Below, piece by piece: positions 36,701-49,850 of a DNA stretch of 64,000 bases (the first letter of the stretch is position 1; each line of letters opens with the position of its first letter). The stretch comes from Candidatus Gillettellia adelgis (lineage in GTDB: Bacteria; Pseudomonadota; Gammaproteobacteria; Enterobacterales; Enterobacteriaceae): positions 1-64,000 of the forward strand of contig CP047043.1 of NCBI GenBank assembly GCA_020541285.1. The letters are read 5' to 3'. Under the pieces are notes generated by a model, which saw nothing but the letters and a program-made list of their open reading frames with translations, had not been told where the DNA came from and did no database searches. Position numbers and translations under genes: made by a program.

Positions 36701-37286
36701 TAACTAGACTAACAATCCATATATGTTGTGCTGTCAGCAGTAACATACTAGTTATTTTATTACAGTTTGGAATATTACTACATAACAAAGGTAAGTGGTG
36801 AGTTCTACGTGTTTAATGCTTAATATTGATCTTGATCGTATCTTTTATAACTGATGTTTAAACTTTAAAAAAATGGAGAACAAAATGAGTGAGTGAGAAA
36901 TAATTTTTATCTTTCTGTGCTGAGTGAATTCTTTCAAACTACATAATGCGTATGAGAGCTTCTTAAGGTTTAAGATGTTTCTCTCATAGGATCAATAATC
37001 ATATTGAAGTACTGAAAATATATATACTAATGTTAGGAGTTTAATGGAGATTGGGGTAATACATAATAAAAAATTGAGATGCTGTGCGGAATAATACGAG
37101 AAATTAGTAAGACATTCATAATTTTAGCTACGAACATTTATCAATTCAATGTTGCAAGATTGATTTAATATTTTAATGGGATATAAGGTCGTTAATGATG
37201 TAAAAAGTACAAAATCACTACGCTCTGTTTTTAGATAAAAGAGTGTGATTTAGTTGAAATAAAAATCATTTTAATAACGATAATTT
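33701..37286. other. 3.6-kb spacer between rpiA and the initiator tRNA
   Basis: AT-rich, no gene or relic recognised. Contains hairpins at 34567-34590 (AACATATACC/GGTATATGTT) and 35415-35459, and an ATAT-rich repeat tract near 36390-36430. Confidence 0.55.
35415..35459. other. Two adjacent perfect hairpins in a spacer
   Basis: CATCACACT/AGTGTGATG with a GTA loop (35415-35435), then GCAATAA/TTATTGC with a TT loop (35444-35459). No known RNA family recognised. Confidence 0.6.
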
Positions 37287-37363
<77 letters not shown>

Positions 37364-38364
37364 TCCAACAGATATCTAGTTTATCTTTTCATAGAATTTA
37401 TTGCAAGCTATTTTTATAGTTTTTTTGAATAAAAATTATTTTACTCTAAAATTAACGGTATTTGTTCTTTTATGAACATTTCATGCTTTAAATATAAGTA
37501 ATTTTTTGTTAATAGGTGTTTGTAGATTATCAGTATAGTACACATGTTATATTATAACGTGAAAGATTAGTATAAAATCAAAAGATCAAAACTATTTAAA
37601 AGAGTGATTAAAGTAGATGTGAAGCTGAATTTTGTCGGTAAAATCTATAAATACGCATAGATTAGATGAATCAGTGACAGCGGTGAGCAAGGAAAAACTG
37701 GTGTGTTTGAAAACTCAGTGATGATATCAGGTATATAGTAATGCTATCTACCGAGATATTAATCATAGTAATACTTGTCTATACAATGCACGTAGTCTGT
37801 TGTAGGCATTGTATCTACGTTTATTTTGTTTTTACAATAGCAAGTATGATGTTAAATAAGTTCAAGCGTACCCGATTGTATCGATACGTCGTTATAATAA
37901 TGCGATTAACTACAAATTAAATTAAAGCGTCTATCAGTCTGGTAGTAGCATAGGCAGTATTTAGTGACGATTTACTCGATTCTATAGGTTACTTGTGAGT
38001 ATTACAGAATACTTTCACTCCGTTACTAAAAGTACAATCTGAGAGTATGTAACATGTTTGCCATATCGATTTTTGACTAGAACATCAAACACGATCAATA
38101 TCGCTAGCGTCACGTTAGTTGATTAAGCAATATTTAAGATAATGAACCAATATTCTCTAGAGTTTTCAAAGATTTAACCGTTTATAAGTTATTTAGACAT
38201 TAAGGAGTAACCTAGGAGGTATGCGTAATCTCTTGTTACATCAAGTGCTGCTATATCACAAAAACCCGCTTATCCTATAGATATTATCATTACTATTTCA
38301 AAGAGTAGAATGGTATTGACGAGTTGCTAAAAGTTTTATATTATAAAATATATTATATGTTATT
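37364..38364. other. Spacer downstream of zapA where ssrS and fau would be expected
   Basis: 1 kb. In E. coli zapA is followed by 6S RNA (ssrS) and fau; I recognise neither. A 9-bp hairpin ATACAATGC/GCATTGTAT occurs at 37781-37814. Confidence 0.5.
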
Positions 38365-38682
38365 TCATTCCAGTTTTAGAGATACATTGCTTTGTGCAAG
38401 CAAAGCTTGCTCAATAGTCTGTAGCAAAATACGAATGCGCTGCTCAATTTTAGATTCATGATTTTGTGTTTTTAGTTTTTCTTGTGTTAGTTCATGACAA
38501 ACATTTAATGCCGTAATAAAAAGTAATGTCTCAGTGTTCAATACATGCGTGCGATCTTTTAGATTTTGTAATCGTTGATTAAGATCGCCTGCTGCTATAT
38601 TTAATGCATCTTGTTGTTCTTGTGGACAGTTTACTCTTAACAACCGACCAAAAATTCGAACATCTACTAATGTTGCAGACAT
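38365..38682 (-). CDS. zapA: ZapA, FtsZ-ring-stabilising protein
   Basis: Small cytoplasmic protein that crosslinks FtsZ filaments at mid-cell. From [20 protein letters not shown] the product is 105 aa (E. coli 109). The globular N-terminal half is followed by [32 protein letters not shown] and the C-terminal coiled coil ending [19 protein letters not shown] lies 6 nt before this ATG; a start 5 codons upstream lacks family support. It diverges from the dead ygfB-pepP-ubiH-ubiI cluster, as in E. coli. Confidence 0.96.
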   Translation of the reverse strand: MSATLVDVRIFGRLLRVNCPQEQQDALNIAAGDLNQRLQNLKDRTHVLNTETLLFITALNVCHELTQEKLKTQNHESKIEQRIRILLQTIEQALLAQSNVSLKLE

Positions 38683-39889
38683 GTTACCTTCCCACATTAA
38701 TGTCAGTTAGCTTCAGTTTAATTGTATTAAATAGCTAAAGCGGATCGTATTAAATATTTTAGCATTAAATAATACTGAGTTGATTTGCACTTACATACTA
38801 CACCTTCTAGAACGACTCATGACTTTCTAATATAGTGGTGTTGCATGGTAGTAATATACTATTAAATAAGTAACATGTTTTTATTTAAACGATCCTATAA
38901 AAGCAAAGAAGTAATATTCATACACTGGTATGTACTGAGAGTACATTTATTATGGCATGAGATGTATAAGTACAGGGTTTCAATAATGACAATGCATGTT
39001 AATGATTACACTCATAGTTGTTAAAGTTGTTTTTATAAAAATCCTTTATTTATAAAAATGAATGTTACATTTCCTGCAAGGAAATTCTGGTGCTTGAACG
39101 CTCCTATTAAAACGCTATAATTAATATAAGATACACTCGAACAAATTTATTATTTTAGATTTTAAAAACGAAAATTTTTTAAAAAATTATTTTGTTTTAA
39201 ACTTTAGTAAAAGTATGCGTACAGCGTTATATTAGCAAGCAATTTGAGAATAATAAGTTGTACTATCATCTTGATAGCCATGGCTCTGCAGCTTGATTTT
39301 TATAAAATTTTCATGCATATAAGATTACCCTCTGTGAGAGATATCATCTATCATTTAGTTTTATGATAACACGTCAAGTATTTTTGATATTATTTTAGAG
39401 ATAATGTATTTCTGTATAATGAAAGTTTAGCGAAAAATTATATACACCATATCGGTGCCCTAAAAGTGCAGATACTACGGATTTAAAATCCTATAAACAC
39501 AGAAAATGATTAAGAATCTCCAAGTAATTCTATAGGTGAGATTATTTATTTCACATACAGAATAAATCACCATCATTTGGTTAGATACTCGCGGTAGTAG
39601 TATCAATATAAATATTATTAATTTACTATAATCCTAAAGACATTAAAACACGCAGTGGCATAATAGTCGTGCTTTCTAATGCTTTTGTAAATTACGACTT
39701 GGTATTCTAAAGCATTATGATTACAGAATAAATATATTAATTATTTATCTTTGATGATGACTATCAATACAATTAAGTATTGATAGTGGAAGAGATTATA
39801 TAGTCTGCTCTAATAGAGCAGTGTGATATCAGTTAGTTACTTATAACCTAAGAACAGATGATGTAATTTTCAAGAAAATCGCTTGATCA
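38683..39889. other. Spacer upstream of zapA
   Basis: 1.2 kb without recognisable genes. The 5' part of ygfB should lie at its right end but cannot be followed. Confidence 0.5.
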
Positions 39890-40075
39890 ATGACGACACA
39901 ATACATTAATAAATGTATGGCTCTCTTTAAGATAAAGAGTCGCATATTATCTGTGAGTTTTTATGAAAACTGTGAGATGCTTAAATATGCTGATGCGCCA
40001 TCTGTTTGGTCATTTCCCATGACGGTTCAGTACAACATAATCCGATTTAGCTTAAATGCATTGTACACTCAATGA
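39890..40075 (+). pseudogene. ygfB: Fragment resembling ygfB (UPF0149 family)
   Basis: A 61-codon open stretch whose middle, ENCEMLKYADAPSVWS, aligns without gaps to DDVSVFDRADALAGWV of E. coli YgfB, sharing ADA and W. It lies immediately before the pepP relic, the position of ygfB in E. coli. The similarity is short and from memory, so it is tentative. Confidence 0.4.
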
Positions 40076-40234
40076 GTCTAATAATAATCTCTATTATATT
40101 TGTTTATATACTGTAACTAAAATAAAAAAATTCAATAATACTAGAGTAGTTGCTAGATAGAGTGGTGGTATATGTAAGTACGATCATTTTAGAACATATA
40201 AGATGCATTTATGATGGTTCGTTATACCAGACAA

Positions 40235-41350
40235 TTAAATAAGTATTCTACTAAACACCATATTATAGTAGTGACGCTGGCAGGTGTAGAAAAATTGTAT
40301 TGAGAAGCTAGTTGAAATATGCAGTGTAGTGAAATCAGGAACATTATAAATATAGCATGTTTTAGTTAGAGTAGGTTATCTAACAATGGAAATATAGTGG
40401 GGTTGTTGTCTAAAGTCTGTGACACCAGTTATATTAGTTATAAATATTCTGATTTTTCATACCGTGCATAAACGACTAAACTTTCCTCATTAAGCAGGAG
40501 GATGTAATCTATTACGCGACAAGTAAAAAGCATGAAGCTAATTAGAGATTTTATGGTGCATTTAATGATCTATGTACAGATAGATTCTACAATTTTTAGA
40601 TATGCTAATAAAAATTGATTGTCGTCTATAATTTCGTGATATAGGGTGATTTATAGATGTTTAAAGAAACTATAGATAATACGCCGCACAACTAAAAGTA
40701 GTATGTTAATGCATATTCGCGAAACTAGCAGTATGTTGACCAGTGTATATCAAGACTTATAAAGGCGAAAATTTGTCGCGAATTTGTTAATTTTGTACTT
40801 GTTGTCTGCTGACAATATTGTTGTGAGTAGCGAAAAATCGCTGTGTCTTTCATTGCATCGAACATGCATTTATAATGCAAGATGGCGATGCAGCGTTAAT
40901 GGATATTCACTTGAAATATCCAGAATACATAGGTGATATGACTCGCTTTCCGGTTAATGCAAAGGAGAGATTACCCAACCGTCCTATATAGTTTATACAA
41001 TACTATTTATTGTATAGTTATATCATAGTAATGCTTAGACGTAGCACTGTTATCATGGCAATCGACCACTAAGTAGTTCGCGCGATTATTACTACATTTA
41101 ATTGAAGACAGAGTGGAAGTAGAGCTACTACATATCAAGTAGGCGTGCTGTCAATTTTATGTATATTTAGTGATTATGCGGGTTTCGAATTACATGATAT
41201 CAGTGATTAGAAACATTCACATGTAATTGGGGGTGTTGGCATGAAACATTGTACTTCCTTTCGGTCTGTATGGCGTGTTGGAATACGGATGACTAGCAGA
41301 GTATCATGGTGTTAGAAGCTGTATCAAGTATATTATTGAAATATGCTTGA
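40235..41350 (+). pseudogene. pepP: Eroded pepP (Xaa-Pro aminopeptidase P) relic
   Basis: Collinear pieces of E. coli PepP in order. KYSTKHH (near 40240) matches EYPYRQN. IIRRTTKSSMLMHIRET (near 40690) matches VLRRAGEITAMAHTRAM. ADNIVVSSEKSLC matches SYNTIVGSGENGC. MQDGDAALMDI matches MRDGDLVLIDA, and YIGDMTRFPVN matches YAGDITRTFPVN with one residue lost. AEYHGVRSCIKYIIEI (near 41300) matches PEQYRGIGIRIEDDIVI. The second metal Asp of the DAG motif and many other positions have changed, and several stops and frame changes intervene. Confidence 0.8.
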
Positions 41351-41425
41351 TAGTAATAAAAGCTAATTCAGCGTATAAAGTACGTAGATTATATAGATAT
41401 TTTATACTAAAACTAGATTAAAAGA

Positions 41426-42330
41426 TTGAGTATAATCATTATTGACGGTGGTATGTTGGTGCGATTTGATCACCTAGCTATTGTGGTACTACTCTATAGC
41501 CGCATGGCAGTAGATTTACTGGAATACATTATCTAGACATTAGTCATGTGGTTGTGATGCTCGCGTTAAAGTTGTGTAAAATACTACTTGTCAGTAGTTG
41601 AGGTGTATCGATATTTTCAGTACTACGAGACTATGCGACGACTACTATTCAAGTTTATGTTAGTAAGATCATTCAATTCTAGCTTAACTTATACGTGCAC
41701 TATTAATGCGTCTCTAGTTTGGATGAGGTAGTGGAGCCACATGATGTCGCTGACCAGCGACTTTTATTTAGCTTCACAATGTACACCGCTTGACATTGCA
41801 TTATCTCAGACGAATAGTTAGTGTGCTTCTTATCGATGAACATGTATAAGTAACGTTGAATAATAGCCAGTGTATTAGCAAGCAACTGCTAGTGGCAACT
41901 AATGCCTCGTGTTCTGCGTGAATAAAGATTTTCAGTATCCTATTTGCAGCTGACTCTGACTATGCGCACTTTGCTAATATTGACAATCGTCACTACTGCA
42001 GAAGATGACAGAGTTTAATCTTGAACGATTCGCGCAAATACTAACCGTTGGTGACTCTGTCAACGTCAACGTCACGAGGGTATAACTCTATAGTATAATG
42101 TCGTTCACAGGAATCGCACAAAATATCAACGATTGGGATGATCAGCCTTTATTAACACGTTATAAAAAGTTTTAGTGAGTATTTAGGAATATTTAAAGCT
42201 TATGAAATGCCACTATGATCCTCTTAGTTTATTCAAAACTAATCGGTACGTTAACCATCGATTAGCTGTAATGGTGATATGCTGCACAGGAATGCCAGCC
42301 GATTTTTGAGTAAGGGTTTAGCTTTAATTG
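41426..42330 (+). pseudogene. ubiH: Eroded ubiH (2-octaprenyl-6-methoxyphenol hydroxylase) relic
   Basis: Starts with LSIIIIDGGMLV followed by LAIVVLLYSRM, matching MSVIIVGGGMAG and LALAISRL of E. coli UbiH (the FAD-binding dinucleotide fold, with one Gly now Asp). A weaker match, NHRLAVMV near 42250, corresponds to THRTVLVG. The rest is too degraded to follow. It sits between the pepP and ubiI relics, as in E. coli. Confidence 0.6.
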
Positions 42331-42650
42331 TGCAACGTAATATTGCTAGCGAAAACATTAGAGAACATCACAAATAATAACACAAAGCTTGGTAGATATA
42401 TTTTTTGATCCTTATCAGCAATGGCAACCAAAGAATCATAAAGCAGTTATTGCTGTGAATGTCGGTTAATTCGTTGATTCTCGAGCTTCTATGGTTCTCT
42501 GATTGTTAGTCGAAATTTAGCTTTGCTAATTATGGCGAAATTACCAATAATATGCATGTTTAATAAAACGTATGTTGGAATGAGTTATGCATTAGACTAA
42601 TATTAGTTACTCACCTGAATAGTATGCTACTACAATAATCTAAATGTAAG

Positions 42651-43842
42651 AATTTGATTATTGCTAGCGGCGATATGATAGGACAAGCACTAGCTTGTAG
42701 CTTATAGAATATAGTAGTTGATTGATTACAGCATTAGCAAGGCAGTTCTGAATATTATTCAAACACCAAAACGCCAGAACTACGTGTTTTAGTTATCGAT
42801 AATCCCATTAAGTATTTACTGCGACATATCGGTGGCCTAGCAAGATATTTAAAGGCCATATAAATTCTTATAATTTTAATAGAGGTATGGATGGTGATGA
42901 TTTTAGGGGTATTATTGTTCAAAAATATGGCTTGAGCGATCTGGGTCATATTATAGAAAAGTTTTAATTAAAAGGTATTGTGGAGATGTGTTACAAACTT
43001 ACCAGGTATTACTTTGCTGATAAGCTATTGTTAAACCAGCGATCTAGAGAAATTGTAATGTCTGTATTATATGGAAAATGAACAACTTTGGAATATTCAA
43101 CTCATGATGGTTGCAAAGAGTGCAGATTCATGATTGTGTCAGCACACCATTGTTTTTATGACCGATGAAGATTTTCATTGTTCTGTGTTCATCGCTAGCA
43201 TTCACGCTAGTATCGCATTTTTTAATAGCGCAGGAGGTATTTATGGTAATAGAATACTAATGTTTTTTTGCTTACTAGTCCGCATCATTAGTTTAATGAT
43301 ATCATCAATCACAGCGCTTAATGCAGCACAACTATAGCAATTATCACGCGATCAACTTAATTACCGATTAGTAGTAGCCTTTGATATGTGATTAAACCCT
43401 TGCTATTTAGAGAGTGAGCGTATAACCTTTCTATGAGTCGAAGAAGTGTCGACGTATAGCTTAGTGCTATATTTGGGGTGTGATGCATACGATAACTCCT
43501 TATCTAGAAAGGAAGCGAATTTAAGCATTGAGGTGAATTTAAGTGTTATAAATACTTTCGCATTAATTAGTGAGCTTTGTTGTTTTCAGAGATGCAAACA
43601 GGATATTAATTAGTATTTATATGTGTTGTGATGAATATCGTAAAAATTGTGACAATATGATGATGCGAATTATTATGGAAGATGTTTTTAAGTTATTTAT
43701 ATAGTTATCATGTTTAGCAAAGTTAGTACGAAGTACTAGATTACAACTAATACATAGCTTACTAGGTACTAACTCTAAGATTGTGCGTTAAGAGATGGGT
43801 TTAAACAATTTTCCAGAACAGCTATTTAAGAATCTTATCTAA
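42651..43842 (+). pseudogene. ubiI: Eroded ubiI (visC) FAD-dependent hydroxylase relic
   Basis: The clearest of the dead genes; matches run from end to end of E. coli UbiI. NLIIASGDMIGQALACS matches VDVAIVGGGMVGLAVACG. PELRVLVIDNPIKYLLRHIG matches PQLRVSAINAASEKLLTRLG. LSDLGHIIEKF matches YSHLGHIVENS. ILMFFCLLVRIISLMISS matches ILAFLPLSDPHLCSIVWS. VMHTITPYLE matches AAHTIHPLAG. EMGLNNFPEQL at the end matches AMGLNDLPEWL. Stops and frameshifts interrupt it several times. The longest open piece (43134-43337) is only a fragment. Confidence 0.85.
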
Positions 43843-46800
43843 CGGGTTGTTTTATTTTATTTTACCTGAACATATGTCGTGTACTTAAACGCTAGATATA
43901 TTAGGCGGTTGTGGTTCGTGATGTTTAAACCCACCAAATAATATATACCTATTAAAATATCTTAAATTTTCTTGAATTAAATACTTCGATGTTGAGAAAG
44001 CATGATGAATTTTTTATAATTGTTTGTATTTGATTAAAATGAAATTTTGTTAAAAAGCTAGATGTTCCTACCAGCATGATTTATTAAAAGACGCATTTAT
44101 TGCTTGTTTTGTTGTGTGTGATTTTCTATGATCTTTTCTAAATGTAGAAGCGGGTTGCAGAGTGTTAGGTTCTAGAATCTATATTGATTCTGATGATCTA
44201 GTCTTGTTCTAGTTATATAGAGATAGCCCGTTCTATTTAGAAGTTTCATACTATTTATTTTGTAGATCAAGTGTTTATCGCTACACCATTGCAACATAGC
44301 TATTGTATTATATTTGGAATAATGCAATAAGTAACGTAAAACTCATATGCATTAATTTCCTCAATAATCTGCTAAGTAATCAAATGTCAAATTATTAGAA
44401 ACTTCTCTGTTAGTTTATTAATAAGTTGTGTGTTGATGCTACAAGCTGATGTTTTGTCGAAACTTGATGTGCAGTTTATGTGCGCTATTATTTAGGTTCC
44501 AAAAGATATAATGAAAAGAAGATTTTTTAGTGAAAGCATTTGAGTGTAATCTTAAGTTATAAATTTTAGTGGTTATTAAGACCACTTGCATATATTTGCA
44601 TATTTTGATATTAATAGTTTGTTAGAGATGTCTAGATTTTTTATTAATAAAATTGAATACATGTACTTATAAAAATAAATTGATAAAATCAAACCGTAAG
44701 TATTTGCTCTACTTATGGGTAGAGATGCATTATGTGACATATTTTATATGTCTTAGTAAACTATATGTGTATGGGTGGTTTAAAACTAGCTACCTAATTT
44801 GCAGCGTAATAATACTCTATGTTTTAGACGCTTTAGCAGATCAAGCGTTTATAATTACATTATAACGCAACACAGCTTATCTGAATGTGGTGAGTATTTA
44901 GTGATGAGGAATAAATTAAAGTACTAAGTATTAGAAGTAATATTTATTTCTAAGTCATGAGGTAAAATAGTAGTTATGTAATAACAATACAGTATTATAG
45001 TATATACTTATTGATATATTATTATCAAGTTTAATGTCAGTTTATAGAACATAGATAGACAAAGAAAGCACTCTTATATACAAAGTTACGCTTTACAAGC
45101 AACCGTTATGCTCTTTAACACTAAGTTTATAAAATGGGTAACGAAGGTTGCAAGCTTTTAGAAAGATAGATTTACATATCCGTTCAATACTTAATATATT
45201 CATTAAAATAATGCTATTAATAGAATAGTTTTACTGATAATTGAGATATTAAAGCATAAATTTAATGTACGTTAGCAAGCGCAGTATAGAGAATTAGTGT
45301 TGACTAGTCGCGAATTAAAGGCGTTGCCTCCCTAGGTATCGAGGCTACAATTAATCAAAGTTAATTTTTTAAATTGACCTGTATCTAATAAAAGTTTTTG
45401 CATTATCAAGTTTAAATTTACACTGTACTTATATAAATATAGAGATATTACATATGTTAGAATCTATACAGTTCTTGACTTTATGAGTCTGTAGTAACTT
45501 ACTTATATAAGATTTCTTATAGAAATATAGGATAGGCTTACATCAGTTAGTACCAGTTTTATCAAACCATAATAACCAATTTTCTCATCTGTCAGTACTA
45601 CAAGAAGTAATGCTAATGTAATAAGATTATAATTTTATTATAATGCGCTTAAAATAGATTGTTCATGATTTTCAAAGCTTGGTTAATCGTGTAATGATAC
45701 ATTGACTCATCATAACTATGCTACGTATAAAGCATAATCAATATCATAATATTATTAAGAAGATAAAGGTGAGAAAGAAGGTAATGATTAAAATTACAGG
45801 CAGATAAAATGATTTTTAGAAACTTAAATAAGTGAAATGCTTCTAACTAGACAATAGTATAACCGAAACAAAATAGGCACATATATAAGGTGAGTTACTT
45901 CTATAGATATAGAGAATTTAATTCTAAATATAGATGAACATGTCATGAGTAGCCAGATTGTATCACTATCATTACCTAATGATTAGACTTGACGAACTCT
46001 TATATAGTCAAGTAACGTAGATTTTTAGATATTGATAATCTTAGAAAACGGTACAGTATACAGTTTGTATAAGTCTATGTAAATAATGCTTTATTGATTG
46101 TTTATTTTTATCTGCAAATACTTTCAGTAAGAAAACTTACTGAAATGACTGTTACTCAATATAATACAATTGTTTTATTTATAATGTCACTGCAGCAACT
46201 AAATATTCTGGTTGCACGAGCACAGTGTAGTCGTCTAATTATGATAAAGGATAGGCTATCTAATACGGTAGATTTACCGTACTATCAAAAACAACACGAC
46301 TCTATTTTTATGCATGATTAGATAAGTATGCTCAGTATACCGTGACACATGTAAAAGCAAACATGTTTTGTAATATTATTCGAAATATGTCAGTGAGAGT
46401 TAAAGATGTTGTTGTAATTGACAAATTTGTCTGCTGCTATCGCTATATTGCTATAGAGTAGCGCGATAAGTATAAGTTTTAATAAAATTTATTAGAATTG
46501 TAAGCAACAAATTAGCACGGAACGTTAATTTCAACGTATTATATATTAACTGCAGTGCTATTTTATACTTCATCGCATATATTAGATATATTTTACAATG
46601 CTAGTTTTAATTACAACTAGCATACGGAAAAGGATAATGATATATTTTGAACAGAGTAATAATCCTTATGATTATTTACCCTATAAAGATATTACTTAAA
46701 TTCACAACAACATGCAACTGGCCTAATGTTTTTTATGAACTGTAGTTATAGTTATAATTACTAGGTAGTAAGTGCTGCAAAATAGTAACATCATTGTATG

Positions 46801-47484
46801 GGACGTGTTACGACTACTACTAAGATACATAAAGATAACGAGAATTATGGCTAATCATGTAACTGCTATTTTTCTGTAATGTGTACTTAACATACAAGAA
46901 TAAAAAAGTACTACCTGTTATTGCTGTCTTGTAGGTTATCAGACATTATTCAAACCTCACGTTATGAGTTAGATAACACTGAGATTTGAGTATGTAGTAC
47001 TATAACCTAGTAAAATAACTTTATAACATAATTGTAACTATACAAATTTGTATCTTCGGGTCACACATGCAGTCGCACAGCAATAATGAGTACTAGCACA
47101 CGTTTTTGACAGACGCTAGTACAGCAGAATCTTTCAACTGTCTTACTTTATTTATGTTAATTTATAATAGTTGTTTTTAATTCTATAAAACTCTCTTTGA
47201 GATAACAAACTACAGTGGTTGTTGCATAACTTATATTTTACAATATGCCTATGTAATTCATGACAGTAACTGTCAGGAAAGCGCTTGATTATCAATGAGG
47301 TTTATTGTATAATAAAATTATATTAATGCAATGGATACTACTTTAGTTGGATTTGTATAGTTCTGCAGAGAATTTAGTATTTAAAAGGCTACTTTTTAAT
47401 ATAAATGTTCGAAATTCTTAGGTAAGTTATTAAGCTTCTATTAGCTTGCCTATCTCACGAAAAATTTCATTTTTAGAGAAAAAA
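43843..47484. other. 3.6-kb spacer between the ubiI relic and rplY
   Basis: gcvT, the E. coli neighbour of ubiI, was looked for and not found. Short open stretches (44653-44865, 46094-46321) resemble nothing I know. Confidence 0.5.
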
Positions 47485-47769
47485 ATGTTTATTATTAATG
47501 CACAGCTACGTAAAAATCACGGTAAAAGTGCAAGCCGTCGTCTACGTATAGAGAATAAATTTCCAGCTATCTTGTATGGTGGAAAAGAATTACCAGTAGC
47601 TATTATTCTAGACGAATACTCTGTTAAAAACATAGAGTCTAAGGCGGAATTTTATAGCGAAACCATGATGCTAGTAATTAATGGCAAAGAAACCATTGTT
47701 AAGGTTCAGGCGATACAACGTCACCCTTTTAAATCGCAGCTCACCCATATTGACTTTTTGCGCAAATAA
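47485..47769 (+). CDS. rplY: Ribosomal protein bL25
   Basis: Binds 5S rRNA in the large ribosomal subunit. Starting at [21 protein letters not shown] the product is 94 aa, exactly the E. coli length; a start 13 codons upstream has no family support. Conserved blocks are [31 protein letters not shown], and the C-terminal [17 protein letters not shown]. The ribosome binding site is weak (AGAGAAA). Its E. coli neighbours yejK-yejL-yejM and the Pro-tRNA are represented downstream by a yejM relic and the tRNA. Confidence 0.97.
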   Translation: MFIINAQLRKNHGKSASRRLRIENKFPAILYGGKELPVAIILDEYSVKNIESKAEFYSETMMLVINGKETIVKVQAIQRHPFKSQLTHIDFLRK

Positions 47770-49659
47770 TTGCAATATATTAGAACATTTGAGGATATCG
47801 ACGTATATGCACAATAGTAAAATTATATTTTATTTGTCATTATTGAGTAATAACTTATGACTATAAGTTAGTTGATAAAATGGATTAGTTATGTGACTGG
47901 TTAGTCTATCAAAAAATGCCTTACGATTTGCTTGCTCTATAATACTAGAGTATAGTATACCTGTATATTACTTACAATTTTTGTAATCGCTAGTTAACTA
48001 ATGTAATATATTGAAGTTAGCAAGGAAAGTAGTACGTTTTTTATAAGATAGTATTATTTTTAATAATAGTACTCTTCACTTAATTGTAGCACAATCAGAA
48101 GTTATCTTTATGTGAAATTGCGTGTATCTTGTTTTAGCGTAATATAAGCACCTGTGGTGGCATAGATCTATGTGAATTTTTGGGTTTTACATTCTAAAAA
48201 TTACGAAACATATAGAATATAACTATTCATGTTTTACTTAAGTATAAAGATGTTTAGTTGTTAATAGGTAAACTATATAAAATTTGAAGATTACACTTTA
48301 TATTCTTATAGATCCTAAAATAAATTATTAAATTTGAATATGTTGTTAACTTGGTTAAATCAATATATACTAAAAGTGTATATTGATTTGACGTTAAAAA
48401 ATAGATAGTATTGATATTTTATAGTGTTTATTTATATGTGAGCATGAGTATACAATACTACGAATAGATTTTATCTATTACGTAGAAAAATTAAATATAT
48501 AGTAGGACGCTTGTATATCGCATCCTATAAACTAGCTGGTTATCAGTATGTAATAGTAACAGGCGTGAACATTAAAAAAGTTTTGACATAATTCATCGAA
48601 TAATACAGTTTTTCTAGTTTGGGTTTTATTAAGTAGGCTATCGATTTGTTTTATAAATATGTTGAAGTATCACCATTATCTTTAATTTTTTTGTATTATT
48701 AATTAACATGAGTCAAAAAACAAGATAGCTAATATTTGTTTTTTATACTTATATAACATTATATATAGTATGATTAATGCGTAAACTTCTTCGAATCTTT
48801 TTGCTTAAATACCTTAATAATCACTAAGATTACAAGCAACAATAATACCTTTAATATATTCAAGGTTGTCTAACTCATTAAAACATGGTGTAAGATGCTA
48901 ATTAGATTCTTTGTCTTACGGATTTATATGTGCTTATATAGTAATGAATACCTAGATATTTAGTAAATAAATCTAGAAAATGCAAGATATTTACAGATAT
49001 TAAGAATCATAAAATTAATGAGCTTTTTATCAATGCTTTTTATCTATAATAGAGGCTATGATTGTGTAATTACCTAGCAGAAAAAGTACATGTTAATCGT
49101 ACTAGCTATAATGCAATGATATATCGTCACAGTGATCTCTACAAAAGATTATTGAGTGTATTTATTAAATAATTAAAAAACTTCCAGACATGTTTTAGAA
49201 GATTATGAATACTGAAAACAGTCGGGAAAATGATTAATTTTTAGCTCATTCTACTCATATAATACAAGTAATAAAATTAACACACTTGGCATATCGCTTG
49301 AGGTAAACGCTGGAAGATCACCATAGATGATGGTCATATGCATCGAGATATCATAAATATATGCTATTTAAATGATGTAACCAAAAGAATAATTCTTATA
49401 TATAACCAAGATATTATGAGCAATCAGCAATTTAAATATCACAACAAACACTGTGTTATTTAATTAAAGTATTTTGTGTAGAGTATATTATTTCTATAAT
49501 ATGTCTCTGAGGTGAAATTAAAACTAGCGTATAGAATTTTGATTGCTTATACATGTTAAATTATATTTTTAAGCAATAACGTATATTCTCATTAATACTA
49601 ATCCTCTTCATTTCAGAATATTGTCAACATAAGTGAATGTAGAGGTACATACAAAAATA
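47770..49659. other. Spacer downstream of rplY
   Basis: In E. coli yejK (opposite strand), yejL and the start of yejM would lie here. I did not recognise yejK or yejL. An 11-bp hairpin, AAATCAATATA/TATATTGATTT, lies at 48357-48389. Confidence 0.5.
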
Positions 49660-49850
49660 TTTTTTAGTCTGTTTTATGAGATAGCTCAGCCACGTCTTGG
49701 CTTCATTTAGAGGTTTTTTGATGAACTGTTCCTCATCAATGCTTAATAAGAAAAAATGAAATAAATATATAGCTATGGCTATATTAGTATGAGGATAAGA
49801 ACCATACAATGTTCTACCTTGCCAAAATTAATGTTAGCGGTGTTTTAGTG
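49660..49850 (+). pseudogene. yejM: Fragment of eroded yejM (pbgA/lapC)
   Basis: Plus-strand translation reads LFYEIAQPRLGFI, a stop, then RFFDELFLINA, collinear with LFYGISPSYMDGI and STRTPAALITA of E. coli YejM, an inner-membrane regulator of lipopolysaccharide synthesis. A weaker YSYGYIS (FSSDGFT) follows. The rest cannot be followed. yejM directly precedes the proL tRNA in E. coli, and tRNA-Pro follows here at 50495. Confidence 0.5.

Noticed and set aside
37364-38364. 6S RNA (ssrS) downstream of zapA
   Set aside because: Position is right by E. coli synteny, but no closing stem or central bubble like 6S RNA could be recognised.
43134-43337. 67-codon open frame as a small protein gene
   Set aside because: Its sequence aligns to the middle of UbiI and is flanked by other UbiI pieces in other frames, so it is a fragment of the relic.
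46094-46321. 75-codon open frame with LNILVARAQCSRL
   Set aside because: Slightly reminiscent of helicase C-termini, and the E. coli radD gene lies next to rplY, but I could not align it to RadD or any other protein.
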